NCBI GenBank assembly: GCA_019918135.1 | Contig: WBZZ01001190.1 | Coordinates: forward strand, 149,001-213,000 | Direction of reading: 5' to 3' | Origin: Paulinella micropora | Lineage: Eukaryota; Cercozoa; Imbricatea; Euglyphida; Paulinellidae | Length of the DNA: 64,000 nucleotides | In this document: in pieces, positions 1-10,566 of the stretch | Layout: every line of letters starts with the position of its first letter | Position numbering within the stretch: the first letter of the stretch is position 1 | Notes under the pieces: model-generated | The model's input: only the letters and a program-made list of their open reading frames with translations | The model's database searches: none | Told to the model about the DNA's origin: nothing | Made by a program: the position numbers and the translations under genes

Positions 1-791
1 CCCCGCTCCTTTGCTCCCTTTTCCTTGCTGCCTGCTGGCTCCCCAGCAGGCACAGCCAGGTCTGGCGGGGGCACAGCCCGCGATATCCAGACCAGAAATT
101 CGCCAGAAATACTTTCGAGGGCTATGGAAGGGCCCACTGGACGCATTAACAACTCTGTCAAGGACACAGCCGTCGACCAAAGTGCCTTCAGCATAATAGG
201 AAGCATCTGCTCATTGGGGGATCCAGTGTGCCAAAACTTTTGTCCGTCCATCATAGGCAGATCTTCGTCCAGCTCGAAGCCGACCATTAACTGCTTCTCC
301 TTTAACTGCTTCTCCTTTGTTCTGTCGTCGTCGTCGTCGTCGCGGATAAGTGCCCAGTCATACGGAAGTAACGCGCGTGTCTGCATGACTGAGCTCGTAA
401 CATCCCCAAAAGTCCATCCGCAATCCTTGAGTGAGTTAAAGTACACTTCAGCGCTCCCCCCCTGAGATACGAGTATCATATCTACAGGCCTTTTCCCGGT
501 TGTACCGCTTCGGTTGCGACAGACAAAACCGCTGTCGTCAGAATGTTTGAAAGCTAAGGTGATATGCCGAGAGTTCTGTAGTATGTGCATCACGGTTTTG
601 CCACTACTTGGTGGTTTCCAGTCAAAATACTCTGCAAAACGTTTCACCACCTCGGACGGATTTTGCAACCCTACCAAATGTTTCTCTCCTGAAGAGCTTT
701 TGTCACCCGATGATGAGTCAGTCTGTTCTTGTTCTTGTTGATCGGTCGCTTTGTGTGGCTTTCCAGAGTTCTTGGTATTCTTGGCACCCAT
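1..791 (-). CDS. unknown protein, C-terminal part beyond the left edge
   Basis: An open frame on the minus strand runs from an ATG at 791 to the window edge without a stop (about 263 codons visible), so the gene is cut off at its 3' end. The protein starts with a polar, Gln/Glu/Ser-rich head (about residues 1-45). A globular part follows, with the aromatic stretch FAEYFDWKPPSSGKTVMHIL, then an aspartate run (DDDDDD) followed by a lysine/glutamate stretch at about residues 155-175, and then hydrophobic helices. I do not recognise a family. Composition and the absence of stops over 790 bases support real coding; the plus-strand frames here are much shorter. It is divergent from the gene starting at 1071, so the roughly 280 bases between them should hold both promoters. 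Confidence 0.7.
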   Translation of the reverse strand, partial: MGAKNTKNSGKPHKATDQQEQEQTDSSSGDKSSSGEKHLVGLQNPSEVVKRFAEYFDWKPPSSGKTVMHILQNSRHITLAFKHSDDSGFVCRNRSGTTGKRPVDMILVSQGGSAEVYFNSLKDCGWTFGDVTSSVMQTRALLPYDWALIRDDDDDDRTKEKQLKEKQLMVGFELDEDLPMMDGQKFWHTGSPNEQMLPIMLKALWSTAVSLTELLMRPVGPSIALESISGEFLVWISRAVPPPDLAVPAGEPAGSKEKGAKER

Positions 792-1070
792 GTTGTGTCT
801 GTGCGCTGGCAGTGCAGTCTTCATCTCTCTTCTCTTTTTATATGAATCCTCTTTCTCTTCTCCCAAAGGAATGTGCTTTGCAGCTTTTCCCCCGCCCCCC
901 CCCCCTCCCCTCCTTCCCCTCTTTCTACCCTCTCCCCCCCCCCTCCTCCTCCTCCTCTCCCCCCTCCCCTCTCGCTCTCTTTCTCTCTTGTCCCTGTGCT
1001 ATATGTAGCATTCCGCTGATCATGTATATGTATATTTGTGCTGCAGAAGCGTTGCCCCGTGTCGGGGCAA

Positions 1071-4000
1071 ATGCCATCTCCCACGCTTCTGGAGCAGTTT
1101 AAAACCAGGCTACACGCCGTCTTGCAGGCCCGGCTAGAACTCTATGCACGAACCTCGGCTACCTGTGTCGAGAAAGGGGAATGCCGACTCGCAGGTACGC
1201 TGGCTGCGCACAGTGCTGCATCCTCGTGGCTTGCAAAGGGCGCATACCACGTAGTCTTTTTTCCCGAGCAGTCGGGCGGCCGCGACACCCCGAGAGAGGT
1301 GCACCGCTACGGCTTCGTGTATTTCGACAGCGTGGACAAGGCCGACGCGCGCGTAAGCTGGGCCTCGGCCATGTTCCGTGCCGGGGTCGGGGCCTACCGA
1401 GAAACCAAGTATGAACAATGTCTGCGCAAGGATGTTATGTCTTTTTGCAAGAGCACGCAGGCTGACTTTCTCCAGCAAGAGACGCTGGCGAAGCGGCTGG
1501 TTTGTGCCACATGCTGCAAAGCCTGGGAAAAGGAGCTTGCCGATATTCTAGTTAAGGCGACCAGGTCCTGTACGGATTTTGCTCTCGCCGATCAAGCTGG
1601 GGAACCAGGCGCAATCTACCTTTTTCGAAGCATGGCGGCGTACGCGCTAGGGGATTTGCAGCAGTACTGCAAGCGCTCCGCAGACCCAGCGCAGCGCTGG
1701 GCCGTCTGGCTGGCCACGTACAGAACACTCAGGCGCTACGCCGAGCTCTTTGTCGCACGGCTCGCCACCCACCCCGAAGACGACGCCGTGCTCGTCGACC
1801 TCAAACCCGCCAACTTCCTCGTATACCCCAGCCCGCTGCCGCGGGCTGAAGGAGAGGCAGGGGGGGTTCGGGGGGCAGCATGCCCCCCGCGCGGCAGCGG
1901 GCTGGCATGCGGGCTGAGGGTCTTGTTCGGTGACGCGGACGTGCGCGAAGACGCGTTCAACGCGCCGGCGAGCGAGCTGAGCCTGTCCTGGCTGGAGCTG
2001 CTGTGCCACCCCCCCCGGACGGGCGGTATATGCCGCCGAGCAGCAGGCTCAGCTTGGGGATGCTGGCGACCCTGGTAGCAGTCAGCCTGCATACTGCTGC
2101 GGCGGAGGACGACGACGGCGAGGAGGCCTGGCTGCTGCGACTAGCGATTGGGCAGGCTTGGGGCCTGTGGGCCGCCGAGTCCAAGACCAGGATCCTAAGC
2201 GAAGCCATCTCCCTGGTCTCCAGCATGCGCTTCAGCAATCAGCACCTGCAAACCTTCCTTCAAGTGCTGGCGGCCTACACCGCCCCCGCAGCCAGCACCC
2301 CACCGCCAGTGGCTGTTTCTTTTTCAGACGCTAGCGGTGGGGTGCTGGCTAAGGCGGCGCTGCAATACAAAGATTTACTGAAGCAGGCTTTTCGCTGCAA
2401 CCATTGCGACAAGCCATTGCAGAATGCACGGTGCGATTTGGCGAAATACTTAGATCAAGTGGCCACGGCGCAGGCTAATCCTGCACCCCAGCCCGTGGAC
2501 TTGCTACAACTGCTGAGTGACACACTTTCCACTCCAGAAGGAGTGACAAAAGAAAAGTTAGATGACAACGGAACATGGTTGTGTTATAAGACGCCCGGAC
2601 GCACAGACATTTTTGTGTGTGGAGTGCAACCCGGCGGCTACGACAAGGCATATGTGGATTGGTCTGTAGCCTTGTTCCAGGCGCAAATCGGTGTGTGCCA
2701 CTCGACCCTCATCCAGGACCAACTCGCAACTTCGGCCAATAACGCGAGTCAGACGGGTTTTCGTTCGAACGAGCATATGGAAATGCTGAGAATCTTTCTG
2801 CGCAACCAGAAAACATTTGACAAAAGCATTACTTGGCTGGGGTACAAGCAGCCCAACGACGCCGGGCTCTTGTCGCAGCACCTGCGGGACCCGCGGCTAG
2901 CCCCACGAGCCTGGGAGGAACTGTTTCTGTTAATGCGTCGCTATGCGCGCCTGCTCCTTGGACGGGTACGGCGGGGGGAGCGGGTGTGGCTTTCCGACCG
3001 CTGGGCGGTCGACCGTGTCGCAGTCTACTGCTACGCGCTGGGGGAGTCAGACACAAACTTCATCACGGTTCGCCTCTTGGACTCTCTACTACCTTTTATC
3101 CAGCCCGGGTACTGTGCCGGCATTTCCGTGGACAAGAAGCTTTTCTTTTGTGACAGCACACAAGCGGAGGCCAGCCCTACCGCGCTAGCCGTCGTGTTGT
3201 ATCTGGCGTTGGTGTCAAACAGCCAGCGAAATTTCCTAGACAATATAGACGAAATCAGTCGATCATACGTACTGGCGCCGCTGGCCCCACTGACTGAAAA
3301 CCCAGCTACCAAAGGCCGCTGGTTGCCGTCGACCCTGGACCTACTCGACGACCCCGGCGGCGTTCTCTGCCAGCTGGTAGCTTCGGACGCCGCCGGGGGG
3401 CTCCAAACTCTCAAGGATTTCCGAGACAACATCCTGCACACGCTCAACGAAGAAGCCGACAGTCAATTCCAAGGCAGGCTGGATAAGTCGCCGCCGGGCC
3501 AGGCCAGCAACAGATACAACCCCCAGCCCCGGCCCAATCGCTTTAGCGAACAAGTCCAGGGCCTGCGCCGGAAGCTCGAGAATTTGCGGAGGAAGAAGAA
3601 GCCGGGCCGCGAAACTCGAGAGGCACGTGGCAGTAAGCAGCCGGAGGTGTTCAGGGGAGGCGCCGGCAGCCCAGACGAAAGCGCCGCTTTCTTCTACACG
3701 TCCACAGAAAACATTGCAAAAATTGCCCCCTGGTACGCACACTTGTACAAACACAAAATAGCAGCGTACCAAGCCTTAGAATACGACTACAACGCCGCTC
3801 CGGCTGCGCCAGGTTTAGGCTTCGGCAGCATCCCATGCTTGGTGCGCCTCCAACTCCCTCCCGGCGGAATGCCCCTTCCCGAATTCTTGGCGCAGCCGTC
3901 TCTGTCGCAGGACACCAAGAACCAGGTCTGGGAAGAGCTCTTCTTGCTGGTGCAGCGCTGTGCGGCTCTTCCCGCCACATTGCTCGACCAAGTCTGCCCG

Positions 4001-4228
4001 CTGCTGAGCGCTAGCTGGGACCTATCCTACTTTGAGGTATACTCGGCCAAGTGTCCTGCCAACCCTGAACTGCTACTAGTGGAGGTGCGAATCTTGCTGG
4101 CACTGGCTGGCGAACGCCAGCCAGACCGGGCGGCTTTGCTGTACCAGAACCTGATTACAAACAGCAAGCGTCTCTTTGCGGAAGGCGCTCTGTTGCACGG
4201 GCAAGAAGCAGCGGCGCGGGGACAGTAA
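1071..4228 (+). pseudogene. large unknown protein, family copy A (looks broken about once)
   Basis: This is roughly 1050 codons of unknown function, homologous along most of its length to the minus-strand copy B at 41227-43998. Shared blocks include SAIYLFR/GAIYLFR, a WLATY block followed by DAVLV, the string RVLFGDAD, and two AWEELFLL-type blocks (one near 2915, one near 3930) that suggest an internal repeat. The first ATG after a TATA-like stretch (about 1021-1035) is at 1071. At about residue 253 a 78-bp inverted-repeat element adds 26 in-frame codons absent from copy B. The string DLKPANFLV resembles a kinase catalytic loop, but copy B lacks the key residues, so I do not call a kinase. 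The gene looks broken about once. The downstream half is rich in Leu/Ala helices and has a basic patch (LRRKLENLRRKKKPGRE) near 3570-3620. Confidence 0.7.
1828..1905 (+). repeat. 78-bp inverted-repeat element, full copy inside family A gene
   Basis: This is the best full copy of a small element seen at least seven times in the window. It begins CCAGCCCGCTGCCGCG and ends with the reverse complement CGCGGCAGCGGGCTGG. The middle holds a purine-rich stretch and the palindromic core GGGGGGCAGCATGCCCCCC. Its 78 bases equal 26 codons, and the paralog at 41227-43998 has the empty site between the blocks ending FLVY and starting RVLFGDAD. Confidence 0.85.
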
Positions 4229-4304
4229 GCGCACGGCCCTGATCAGCCCCCCAACAAATTTCAGTTCTCATTTTATTAACATTAATATTTAATGCGGGCC
4301 GTGG

Positions 4305-5108
4305 CTACGAAATAACGAACCATTTTCGGGCCCCCAACAGAGTTGACCACACGATTATAAATAGCGCTGCAAAGGCTAGCGCTGCGCAGACTCTTCCATC
4401 ACACGTGCAGGCATCCCTATTGCTTTTGATCATACAACACCCATCCAACCAGACCAATATCGAAAAGATAATCAGAATGATGGTCGGAATGACAAAAACA
4501 ATCATGAAGCCAAGCGCGGTCTTGGTCACACAGGAGACCTGGATTGCATAAGAGACAGCGCACGGCCCTGCTGGACAGGTGAAGTCCCAACTAAGCTCAA
4601 CGTCTTTCATTTTTCTGACATTCTGAAGCGAAGCCCTGCCATGGTTCACACGCGGCATTTGGGTCATGAACGCTAGTACATTGGTATTACAGCGCGTGTA
4701 ATATTCGTTCTTGCCCCATTCTCTCCCCTTGTTCAATCCTAAGGCCAGGTTCGTTGTGCTCTCGCTTTCGCCCATGTAGTAATAAAAGTAAAGGCGATGC
4801 AATAATGCGCATTGATCAGCCGCCTGTGGATCTTGAAAAGGCTTCACGGAACCCCTAATTTCTGTCTTGTTGGGGAGGGACTCACTCCGTCTCCACTCTA
4901 AATTCTTAAAACGCCTGTCATGGCAGTAGAACTTTTCATCCAGATCTAACCAGTCGGCCGAGCTGGCGGTAGTGGGGAGGCTATAATACATGTAGCCGAT
5001 GTCTTCAACGTGCAGCCGTTCTCCAACGTTGCTGATAGCACTAACCCCTTGCACCCAGTGCTGTGCAACCAGCAGCAGACACACCCCCCAACAAAATTCA
5101 CTTCTCAT
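4305..5108 (-). CDS. membrane glycoprotein, paralog of the 32.9 kb gene
   Basis: About 267 residues. The start is the ATG at 5108, which gives a clean signal peptide (MRSEFCWGVCLLLVAQHWVQ); the frame is open further upstream but only as low-complexity sequence from a GA-rich tract. A Cys-containing ectodomain follows with an N-glycosylation sequon (NKT), then two hydrophobic segments near the C-terminus (LGFMIVFVIPTIILIIFSIL and VCAALAFAALFIIVWSTLLG) separated by a Cys-rich loop (CTCDGRVC). The gene at 32874-33533 shares the order CALLHRLYFYYY / LSWDFTCPAGPCAVSYAIQVSC / paired membrane helices. It is probably an envelope or host-surface membrane protein; the family is not recognised. The minus-strand TTAAATAAAG box near 5265-5280 may be its promoter. 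Confidence 0.8.
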   Translation of the reverse strand: MRSEFCWGVCLLLVAQHWVQGVSAISNVGERLHVEDIGYMYYSLPTTASSADWLDLDEKFYCHDRRFKNLEWRRSESLPNKTEIRGSVKPFQDPQAADQCALLHRLYFYYYMGESESTTNLALGLNKGREWGKNEYYTRCNTNVLAFMTQMPRVNHGRASLQNVRKMKDVELSWDFTCPAGPCAVSYAIQVSCVTKTALGFMIVFVIPTIILIIFSILVWLDGCCMIKSNRDACTCDGRVCAALAFAALFIIVWSTLLGARKWFVIS

Positions 5109-5312
5109 TTTATCCGCAAGATTACCCTGGACAGTTTGCAAAGAAGATAAATGGACGGAAAAGGGAAAGTTACAAGAGAAAACAAGAAGCGCGCGAGAGA
5201 GAGAGAGAGAAAGGGGGGGGGGGGGGAACGGGGTGGCGGCTGACGGGGAAAACTTCAACAGAGGCTTTATTTAAGGATAATAACAACAATAATATTGATC
5301 TAGGCAGGCCCA

Positions 5313-5348
5313 AGCTTCCGCCGAAGCTAGCTAGCTTCGGCGGAAGCT
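5313..5348. repeat. 36-bp perfect palindrome at a gene end
   Basis: Two 18-base arms of AGCTTCCGCCGAAGCTAG meet with no loop. It lies at the stop codon of the minus-strand gene 5347-5871 and between that gene and the start of 4305-5108. It could act as a transcript-end hairpin or be a palindromic insertion. Further weak pairing (CCCA/TGGG) extends the arms. Confidence 0.85.
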
Positions 5349-5871
5349 AGTTCTGCTTGGGCAGAGGAGTAATGCAATTGTCATAGGGGCGTTGCGCCAG
5401 GCGCCGCCTGGCCAGTGCGTAACTCATCAACACCAGGCTGTTGTTCACGCGCCAAATGTCTCTCTCTACATGCGTCGCACGCGGGTCTTCGGCGCGCACT
5501 GTGCCTTCCTTGGACTTGACCCACTCTGTCAAAGCCCGCGGCCTAGGGGCCACGTGCTTTTTGTACTGTCCTGAGCGCAGCTGAGCCTTCATACTTTCTA
5601 ACACGCCAGAAACTCGCTCCAGGTCTTGCAGCAACGCCGTGCTGCCGGCATCAGCAGCCTCTGCCGCCGTGGGCAAGGGCTCCAGCCCACATACCTGCGG
5701 GTGGTACGCTGGTAGGCCGTACGCTCGTGCGGGCTCGGGCGAGGGCGTCGAGTCTGAGTTCGGAGACAGCTCCTGCGCGGGCGACTCGTTCTCGACCTTG
5801 ACTTTCTTGGGAGAAGGCTCCTCCTCCTCCCCCCAGCGCAAATCCATCCTCATCATCTGGCGAAAAGACAC
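5347..5871 (-). CDS. small acidic protein with a nuclear-signal-like motif
   Basis: 174 residues, no family recognised. An N-terminal basic/acidic segment contains PSPKKVKVENESP, which resembles a monopartite nuclear localisation signal. A Ser/Pro-rich linker follows (about residues 30-60), and the more ordered C-terminal part has helices (LLQDLERVSGVLESMKAQLR; WRVNNSLVLMSYALARRRLA). Its stop codon lies in the 36-bp palindrome. The 5' flank is a GA microsatellite, like the flanks of other genes here. A nuclear regulatory role is a guess. Confidence 0.6.
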   Translation of the reverse strand: MSFRQMMRMDLRWGEEEEPSPKKVKVENESPAQELSPNSDSTPSPEPARAYGLPAYHPQVCGLEPLPTAAEAADAGSTALLQDLERVSGVLESMKAQLRSGQYKKHVAPRPRALTEWVKSKEGTVRAEDPRATHVERDIWRVNNSLVLMSYALARRRLAQRPYDNCITPLPKQN

Positions 5872-6045
5872 TGAGAGAGAGAGAGAGAGAGGGAGAGGGG
5901 GGAGGGGGAAGAGGGGGGGGGGAGAGTGTCAGCACAAAAACACATACATACACACACACTCTCTCAGGCATTCTGCCTGAAAAACGCACAGAAAGCGTCA
6001 AATTGTGGCATAGCAACGCCAGCAGGCTTGGTTGCTTGCTGGTGC

Positions 6046-6136
6046 AGGGGGGGGGGCGCCCCCCCCACATGTGCCTCATAGGGGGGGGCGCCCCCCCCCC
6101 CCACATGTGCTCATAGGGGGGGGCGCCCCCCCCAAC
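6046..6136. repeat. three tandem G/C palindromic units
   Basis: Three copies of a unit of about 30-35 bases: a run of G, then GC, then a run of C (a self-complementary block), followed by ACATGTG and CTCATAG. It is noncoding and lies between the 5347-5871 gene and the broken origin-binding-gene copy. Each unit can fold on itself. Confidence 0.8.
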
Positions 6137-6498
6137 CCAGCAGCGACAGTAAAAGCGTGTGATTGTCCGTACAAGCTTGGCGATGCAGCACAAAAGATTC
6201 TTTAATGAAAGAGAACAGAAATTAAGCGGCATCAAAAAAATAAATACCGTGGCTTTTCTATATGTAAGCTTGTTTTTCTTGCACTGCCTCGCTTGTGCGG
6301 GGCTGGGCTCTTATTCTAATCCGAGGTCGAGCAAGCGCAGGCACGAGCTATCCGGTAGTGCCCTGTGCTTGAGCACCAAACGTGCATCTATCTCGTACAG
6401 GCAGAAGCTCGGGTTGTAAATAGTACGGAGCAAGCCCAGACGTTTGGCTTTCTTCCTGGATACAGGGTTAGTGTACACAATCTCTATCCCAACCGCCT

Positions 6499-6557
6499 CC
6501 AGCCCGCTGCCGCGGGCTGAAAGGGGGGGGGGCGCGGGGGGCCTGCCCCCCGGGCTG
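6499..6557 (+). repeat. inverted-repeat element copy
   Basis: It starts CCAGCCCGCTGCCGCGGGCTG, then a long G run and a GGGGGGCCTGCCCCCCGG core. It lies within the broken helicase copy, after the sequence matching LPALAA in the intact gene, which lacks the element. Confidence 0.8.
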
Positions 6558-6731
6558 CTAAAGCAGGAAGCGTGACTTTTTGACCGTCGAATAAAAGCCA
6601 CAAAATTTCCGGGCTTGAACTCCTGTGCGTAGACCTCTGAAAGGTTATGTTCGCTGAGAAGTTTGAGCCAGAGGTACAAGCGCGAGAAGTCTTTGGCGAG
6701 AAACTCGCTGACATTTTTCCAAAGAGGGCTG

Positions 6732-6792
6732 CCAGCCCGCTGCCGCGGGCTGGGAGGGGGGGGGGCGCGGGGGGCATGCCCCCCCCCCCCTG
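6732..6792 (+). repeat. inverted-repeat element copy
   Basis: It has the same left end, CCAGCCCGCTGCCGCGGGCTG, a G run, and a GGGGGGCATGCCCCCC core. It lies in the broken helicase copy next to the piece matching DIYAQ. The intact gene has the empty site. Confidence 0.8.
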
Positions 6793-7085
6793 CGCATAGA
6801 TATCAGCTAAGGTGTAATCACAAAGCAGCAAAGGTGAAGAGGGCAGTTCGGTCTTTGCGCTTTTCCTGTGCCAGCGTGGGTTTCTGGGCGACCAGCGCGC
6901 GTTCCTCCTCGTTGAGGACTTCGCTCTGAAGGCCCAGCCGGCTTCCTGCACAATCTCACCCCAGCTAGGTGGCGCGGTCTCTTCTGCAAGCTGAGGCTCC
7001 ACAGACTCACCCTCTTCCTCCTGGTCGTTTCTGGCGCGGAGGTAGTCATGACCCATATCGCGCCAGGGGGGGGCATGCACCCTGC

Positions 7086-7760
7086 ACCCCCTTTCAGTCC
7101 ACGGCAGCAGGATGGTGCGCCAGAGGTGCGCGTTCTAAACTGGGGGCGGGAGCCGCTGCGATTTCAGCAGCTTTTCCCCCAGATCACTGCGCACATTGTG
7201 AGGATGGGGTCCCTTGGCTGCAAAACACAACAGAAAAAGAGCGCGCGCGCGCGAGAGAGAGAGAGCGCTTTTATACAAACAGCGTTTTCTTGCTGAGTGA
7301 GCCCCCCCCCTGTTCCGGTGCGAGTGGGAGTGCGATACGGTCGAAAAAGGCAGCAGTCCGCGCGAAAAGGGCAGTAGTTTGCTTGAAAAGGGCAGCACAC
7401 CACCGCGCCCCCCCCCCCTGATAATCACTGTGGGTTCTGTGTGTTAAGAGATAGTAAGTAGATGCGAGATATTTGCACCCTCGCACCCCGCTCGCAGGCG
7501 CGCGGTGCCACCCGGAGCACAGTGTGTGATACGGTCAAAAAAGGCAGTAGTCTGCATTAAAACGGCAGCACACACCGAGGGGGGGGGGGGAAAGACGGAC
7601 TCATCACGGGTGGCCGGGGGGCCTCCGTGTGTGTGTGGCACGAGAAAGCGACTAGGACTGCGAAAACGAATTTTAATGAGAGACTGATTGCGCACGTGTT
7701 ATGATACACCGATGAATATTTGTGTGTCCTTTGCGCTCTCTCTGGTGAGCATTTTTCTCT
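7086..7760. other. noncoding spacer with a short duplicated motif
   Basis: No convincing gene on either strand. It holds a degraded half of the inverted-repeat element (around 7065-7100), a GC/GA microsatellite near 7228-7265, G/C homopolymers, and two related stretches near 7330-7400 and 7525-7575. Both of these read GTGATACGGTC, AAAAAGGCAG, and then a run of related AAAACGGCAGCACAC words. The function is unknown; the spacer lies at the 3' end of the origin-binding gene. Confidence 0.5.
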
Positions 7761-10533
7761 CTAGCGTGTGTAATCGCCCGCAGGAGGCTGGGTCGCGAGT
7801 GTGCAAGCCTCTGCTATGTCAAAAGCTGTTTGCCCTTTAAACGTGTCGGGTGCGATTTCGTACACTGAGAAAGTTTTATTCCCTATTTTAAAAGTTCCGT
7901 CTGGTCGAGCTGGGTTTTTGTTTTGCACTAGTTTGCATGGGAGCAGCAACGGCATAACATCTTTGGTAGCAGAGAGTGCTGCCTGCAGAGACAGCACCTT
8001 GCTTTCGTCGTCGAGGGCTGCTAGCACGTGTGCACTTGGGGTCCACTTTTCCCGCGCGACGCGACAGCCTGCGCGAAGTGCGCGCAGGGACTGCGTGAGC
8101 TGCTTGGAGTCGATTTCCCGGGTTTCGAACTGCAGAACCCGATTGTCTTTGTGGAGGCTGCACTTAAGGGCGGTTAGGAAGGAGGCCACTGCTGCTAGGG
8201 CTGGAAGCTTGACTTTTTGGCTATCAAAGAGGGACACGAAATTCCCTGGCTTAAACTCCTGCGCATAGATATCAGCTAAGGTGTAATCACAAAGCAGCTT
8301 AAACCAGGTGTAGCGGCGTGAGAAATCCTTGGCAAGGCACTCGCTGACAATCTCCCAGGAAGGTCGTAGGGTGGGGAAGGTAGCAGCAAAGGTGAAGAGG
8401 GCAGTTCGGTCTTTGCGCTTTTCCTGTGCCAGCGTGGGTTTCTGGGCGACCAGCGCGCGTTCTTCCTCGTTGAGGACTCCGCTCTGCAGGCGTTTGGCTT
8501 CCTGTACAATGTCGCCCCAGCTAGGCGGCGGGGTCTCTTCTGCAAGCTGGGGCTCCACAGACTCCCCCTCTTCCTCCTGGTCGCCCTCTTGCTCGGAGTC
8601 TTGTTCCTCCGCTCTTCGGCGGGACGCGTAGGCTGCTATCACTGCCTCCTCCACCTGTGCGCGCGCTGCCAGACGTTCCCGACGGCTCTCGCGCTGCTCG
8701 CGAGTCTGCTCCTTTGCTTCGGCACGCGCGGTCGAATGCGCTTCGCGCAGCGCCTTTTTCTCGTCGCAGGGAAGTGTGCGCTCTTGGTCGTTTCTGGCGC
8801 GGAGGTAGTCATGCCTTTGTGAGACGGGGGGGAGCCGGATGGAGCTGTAGTCCACCTGGGTGATGTCATGACCCATATCGCGCAGGTACCAGAAGAGCTC
8901 GCGGAGGGCATGCCGGCGCGCGAAAGAGTACTGGAGTGTGTTGTAAGACGCGCATTGTGCAACCCAGGGTTCCGAGACCTCCCAGTGCATGGTACCGTCC
9001 TCGCCCTTGACGTGCACCAAACGAGAGCAGCTGCTGTCCACGCCGAATTGGCTCTCTACGTGAACTGTGTGGCTCTCCTCTCGGTCGATCGATTTCCGCA
9101 CCTGGGCGAGCGTGTCAGGCCCCCGCCCTCCTGCAGGGGCACGCGGCTGGGCGACGTACAGGTGCCACTGCGCCTGCCTGAGCTGCCTCACGCGGCCGGC
9201 CATCTGCATGTAGTGCAGCAAAGGGATGTGGGGGTTGTTTAGGAGGATAAACATGACGTCGAAGTGGTCGCACGAAATATCAACACCCGCGGTAAGCACG
9301 CTCGTCCAGAAAACACAATCGTATTTCTTCGACTCGTTTACGAGGTCTTCGTTGCTGCAGGCAAAGTCTGACATGCGCGGGCTGTTCTGATGATAAAAAA
9401 GAATGCGTATGCCCGGGAACTTGCTTTCCAGAAAGCGCTTGAGCGCCGAGCCCTGCTTTTTGGAACCCAATGGCAGCGCAACGCGCTGGCCTCGGCAAAT
9501 GGCTAGCATAAGTGAGCGTTTGAAGCTGGTGTGGCTGCGATGCACGAAACAGCGGCGGTACATGTGCGCGGTGTAAGTGCTCCAGTAATGGATCGTGTTC
9601 CTAGGCGTTGCGTCGCCCCCGCCGAGCTGGCGCTCGGCGGCAGGCCCCGTGTTCAGCAGGGTCTGCAGGACCTGAACGCTTTTCTGGCTGAGAAAGGCGT
9701 CCATGGCCAGCACACACTTGCTTGTTCGTAGCAGGGAAGCAAACATTTGGGCGTTCTTCTGATTGATGTTGCCCTTGCACAGCCCAGCTGTGACATTGAA
9801 CAGAGTCGATTCACTTTCGTCGAGGACGACTAAGTGAAACGGGTATTTGCCAGATAGGTGATGCAGGCTTTCATACTGATACACACAGAAGTCGGGGTCA
9901 CCGGCCCCTCGCGTTGTGTGCTGGTCTTGATAAAACTCAATTGAAAACCCGTGTGTCTCCAGCTCTTGTTGCAGGCGCCGGTAGAGTTGGAGGTCAAAGG
10001 CGATTCGGGGTCCGATTACGAGCATGCGGAACGAGTCGTTGAACCCTCGTAACTGTGCCAGCGTTTCCATTTCCTCGTCTGTAAAAATCCCAGTCGGGTT
10101 GATCCCCTTGATTGCCAACAGTAACTGGATAAACGCTTCTGTCTTCCCACAGCCCATGTGAGCTCGCACAAAGACAAGGCGAGCCTCCTTCGGGAGTGCG
10201 AGCTTGCGCACCCACCGGTCATCGTACTTATGTTCATTTTGTGGTAGAGCTGCCCCTACATACAATTGCTCTGCACCACAATACTCGAGGTGTTCGGGTA
10301 GCGTGCGGAGCAGACGGTAGCCACCCGCCCCGCGCAGCTCGGCGTCTGCTATCTGCTGCGCCCTGGCGAGGTCAGGTAATTCTGGCGGCCGACAAAGCGT
10401 GCGCTTTGCCGCAGCACGAGGCGTGCGACGACGGCGTCCACCGCGCAAGGGGCGGGCAGAGGCGCCGCGCCCCCTCGACGACGGGGCAGAGCGCCTCTGC
10501 CCGCTGCTGCGACTGCTGCTACTGCTGCTACTA

Positions 10534-10566
<33 letters not shown>

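Larger units (their letters stand above)
6311..7085 (-). pseudogene. broken partial copy of the origin-binding helicase 3' region
   Basis: The minus strand shows pieces matching the C-terminal third of the intact protein at 7761-12821: MGHDYLRARNDQ, EEEGESVEPQLAEE, LCDYTLADIYAQ, YAQEFKPGNFV and a LYEI tail. They are in the same order, but the reading is broken several times and internal parts are missing. Two inverted-repeat elements (6499-6557 and 6732-6792) have inserted at sites that are empty in the intact gene. It sits directly downstream of the intact gene in the same orientation, so a local duplication is the simplest origin. Confidence 0.8.

Noticed and set aside
1779-1935. Kinase catalytic-loop-like string DLKPANFLV followed by FGDAD in family copy A
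   Set aside because: The aligned part of copy B reads DPWPADFLV and lacks the lysine and asparagine. No Walker-like or glycine loop is seen upstream. Probably chance.
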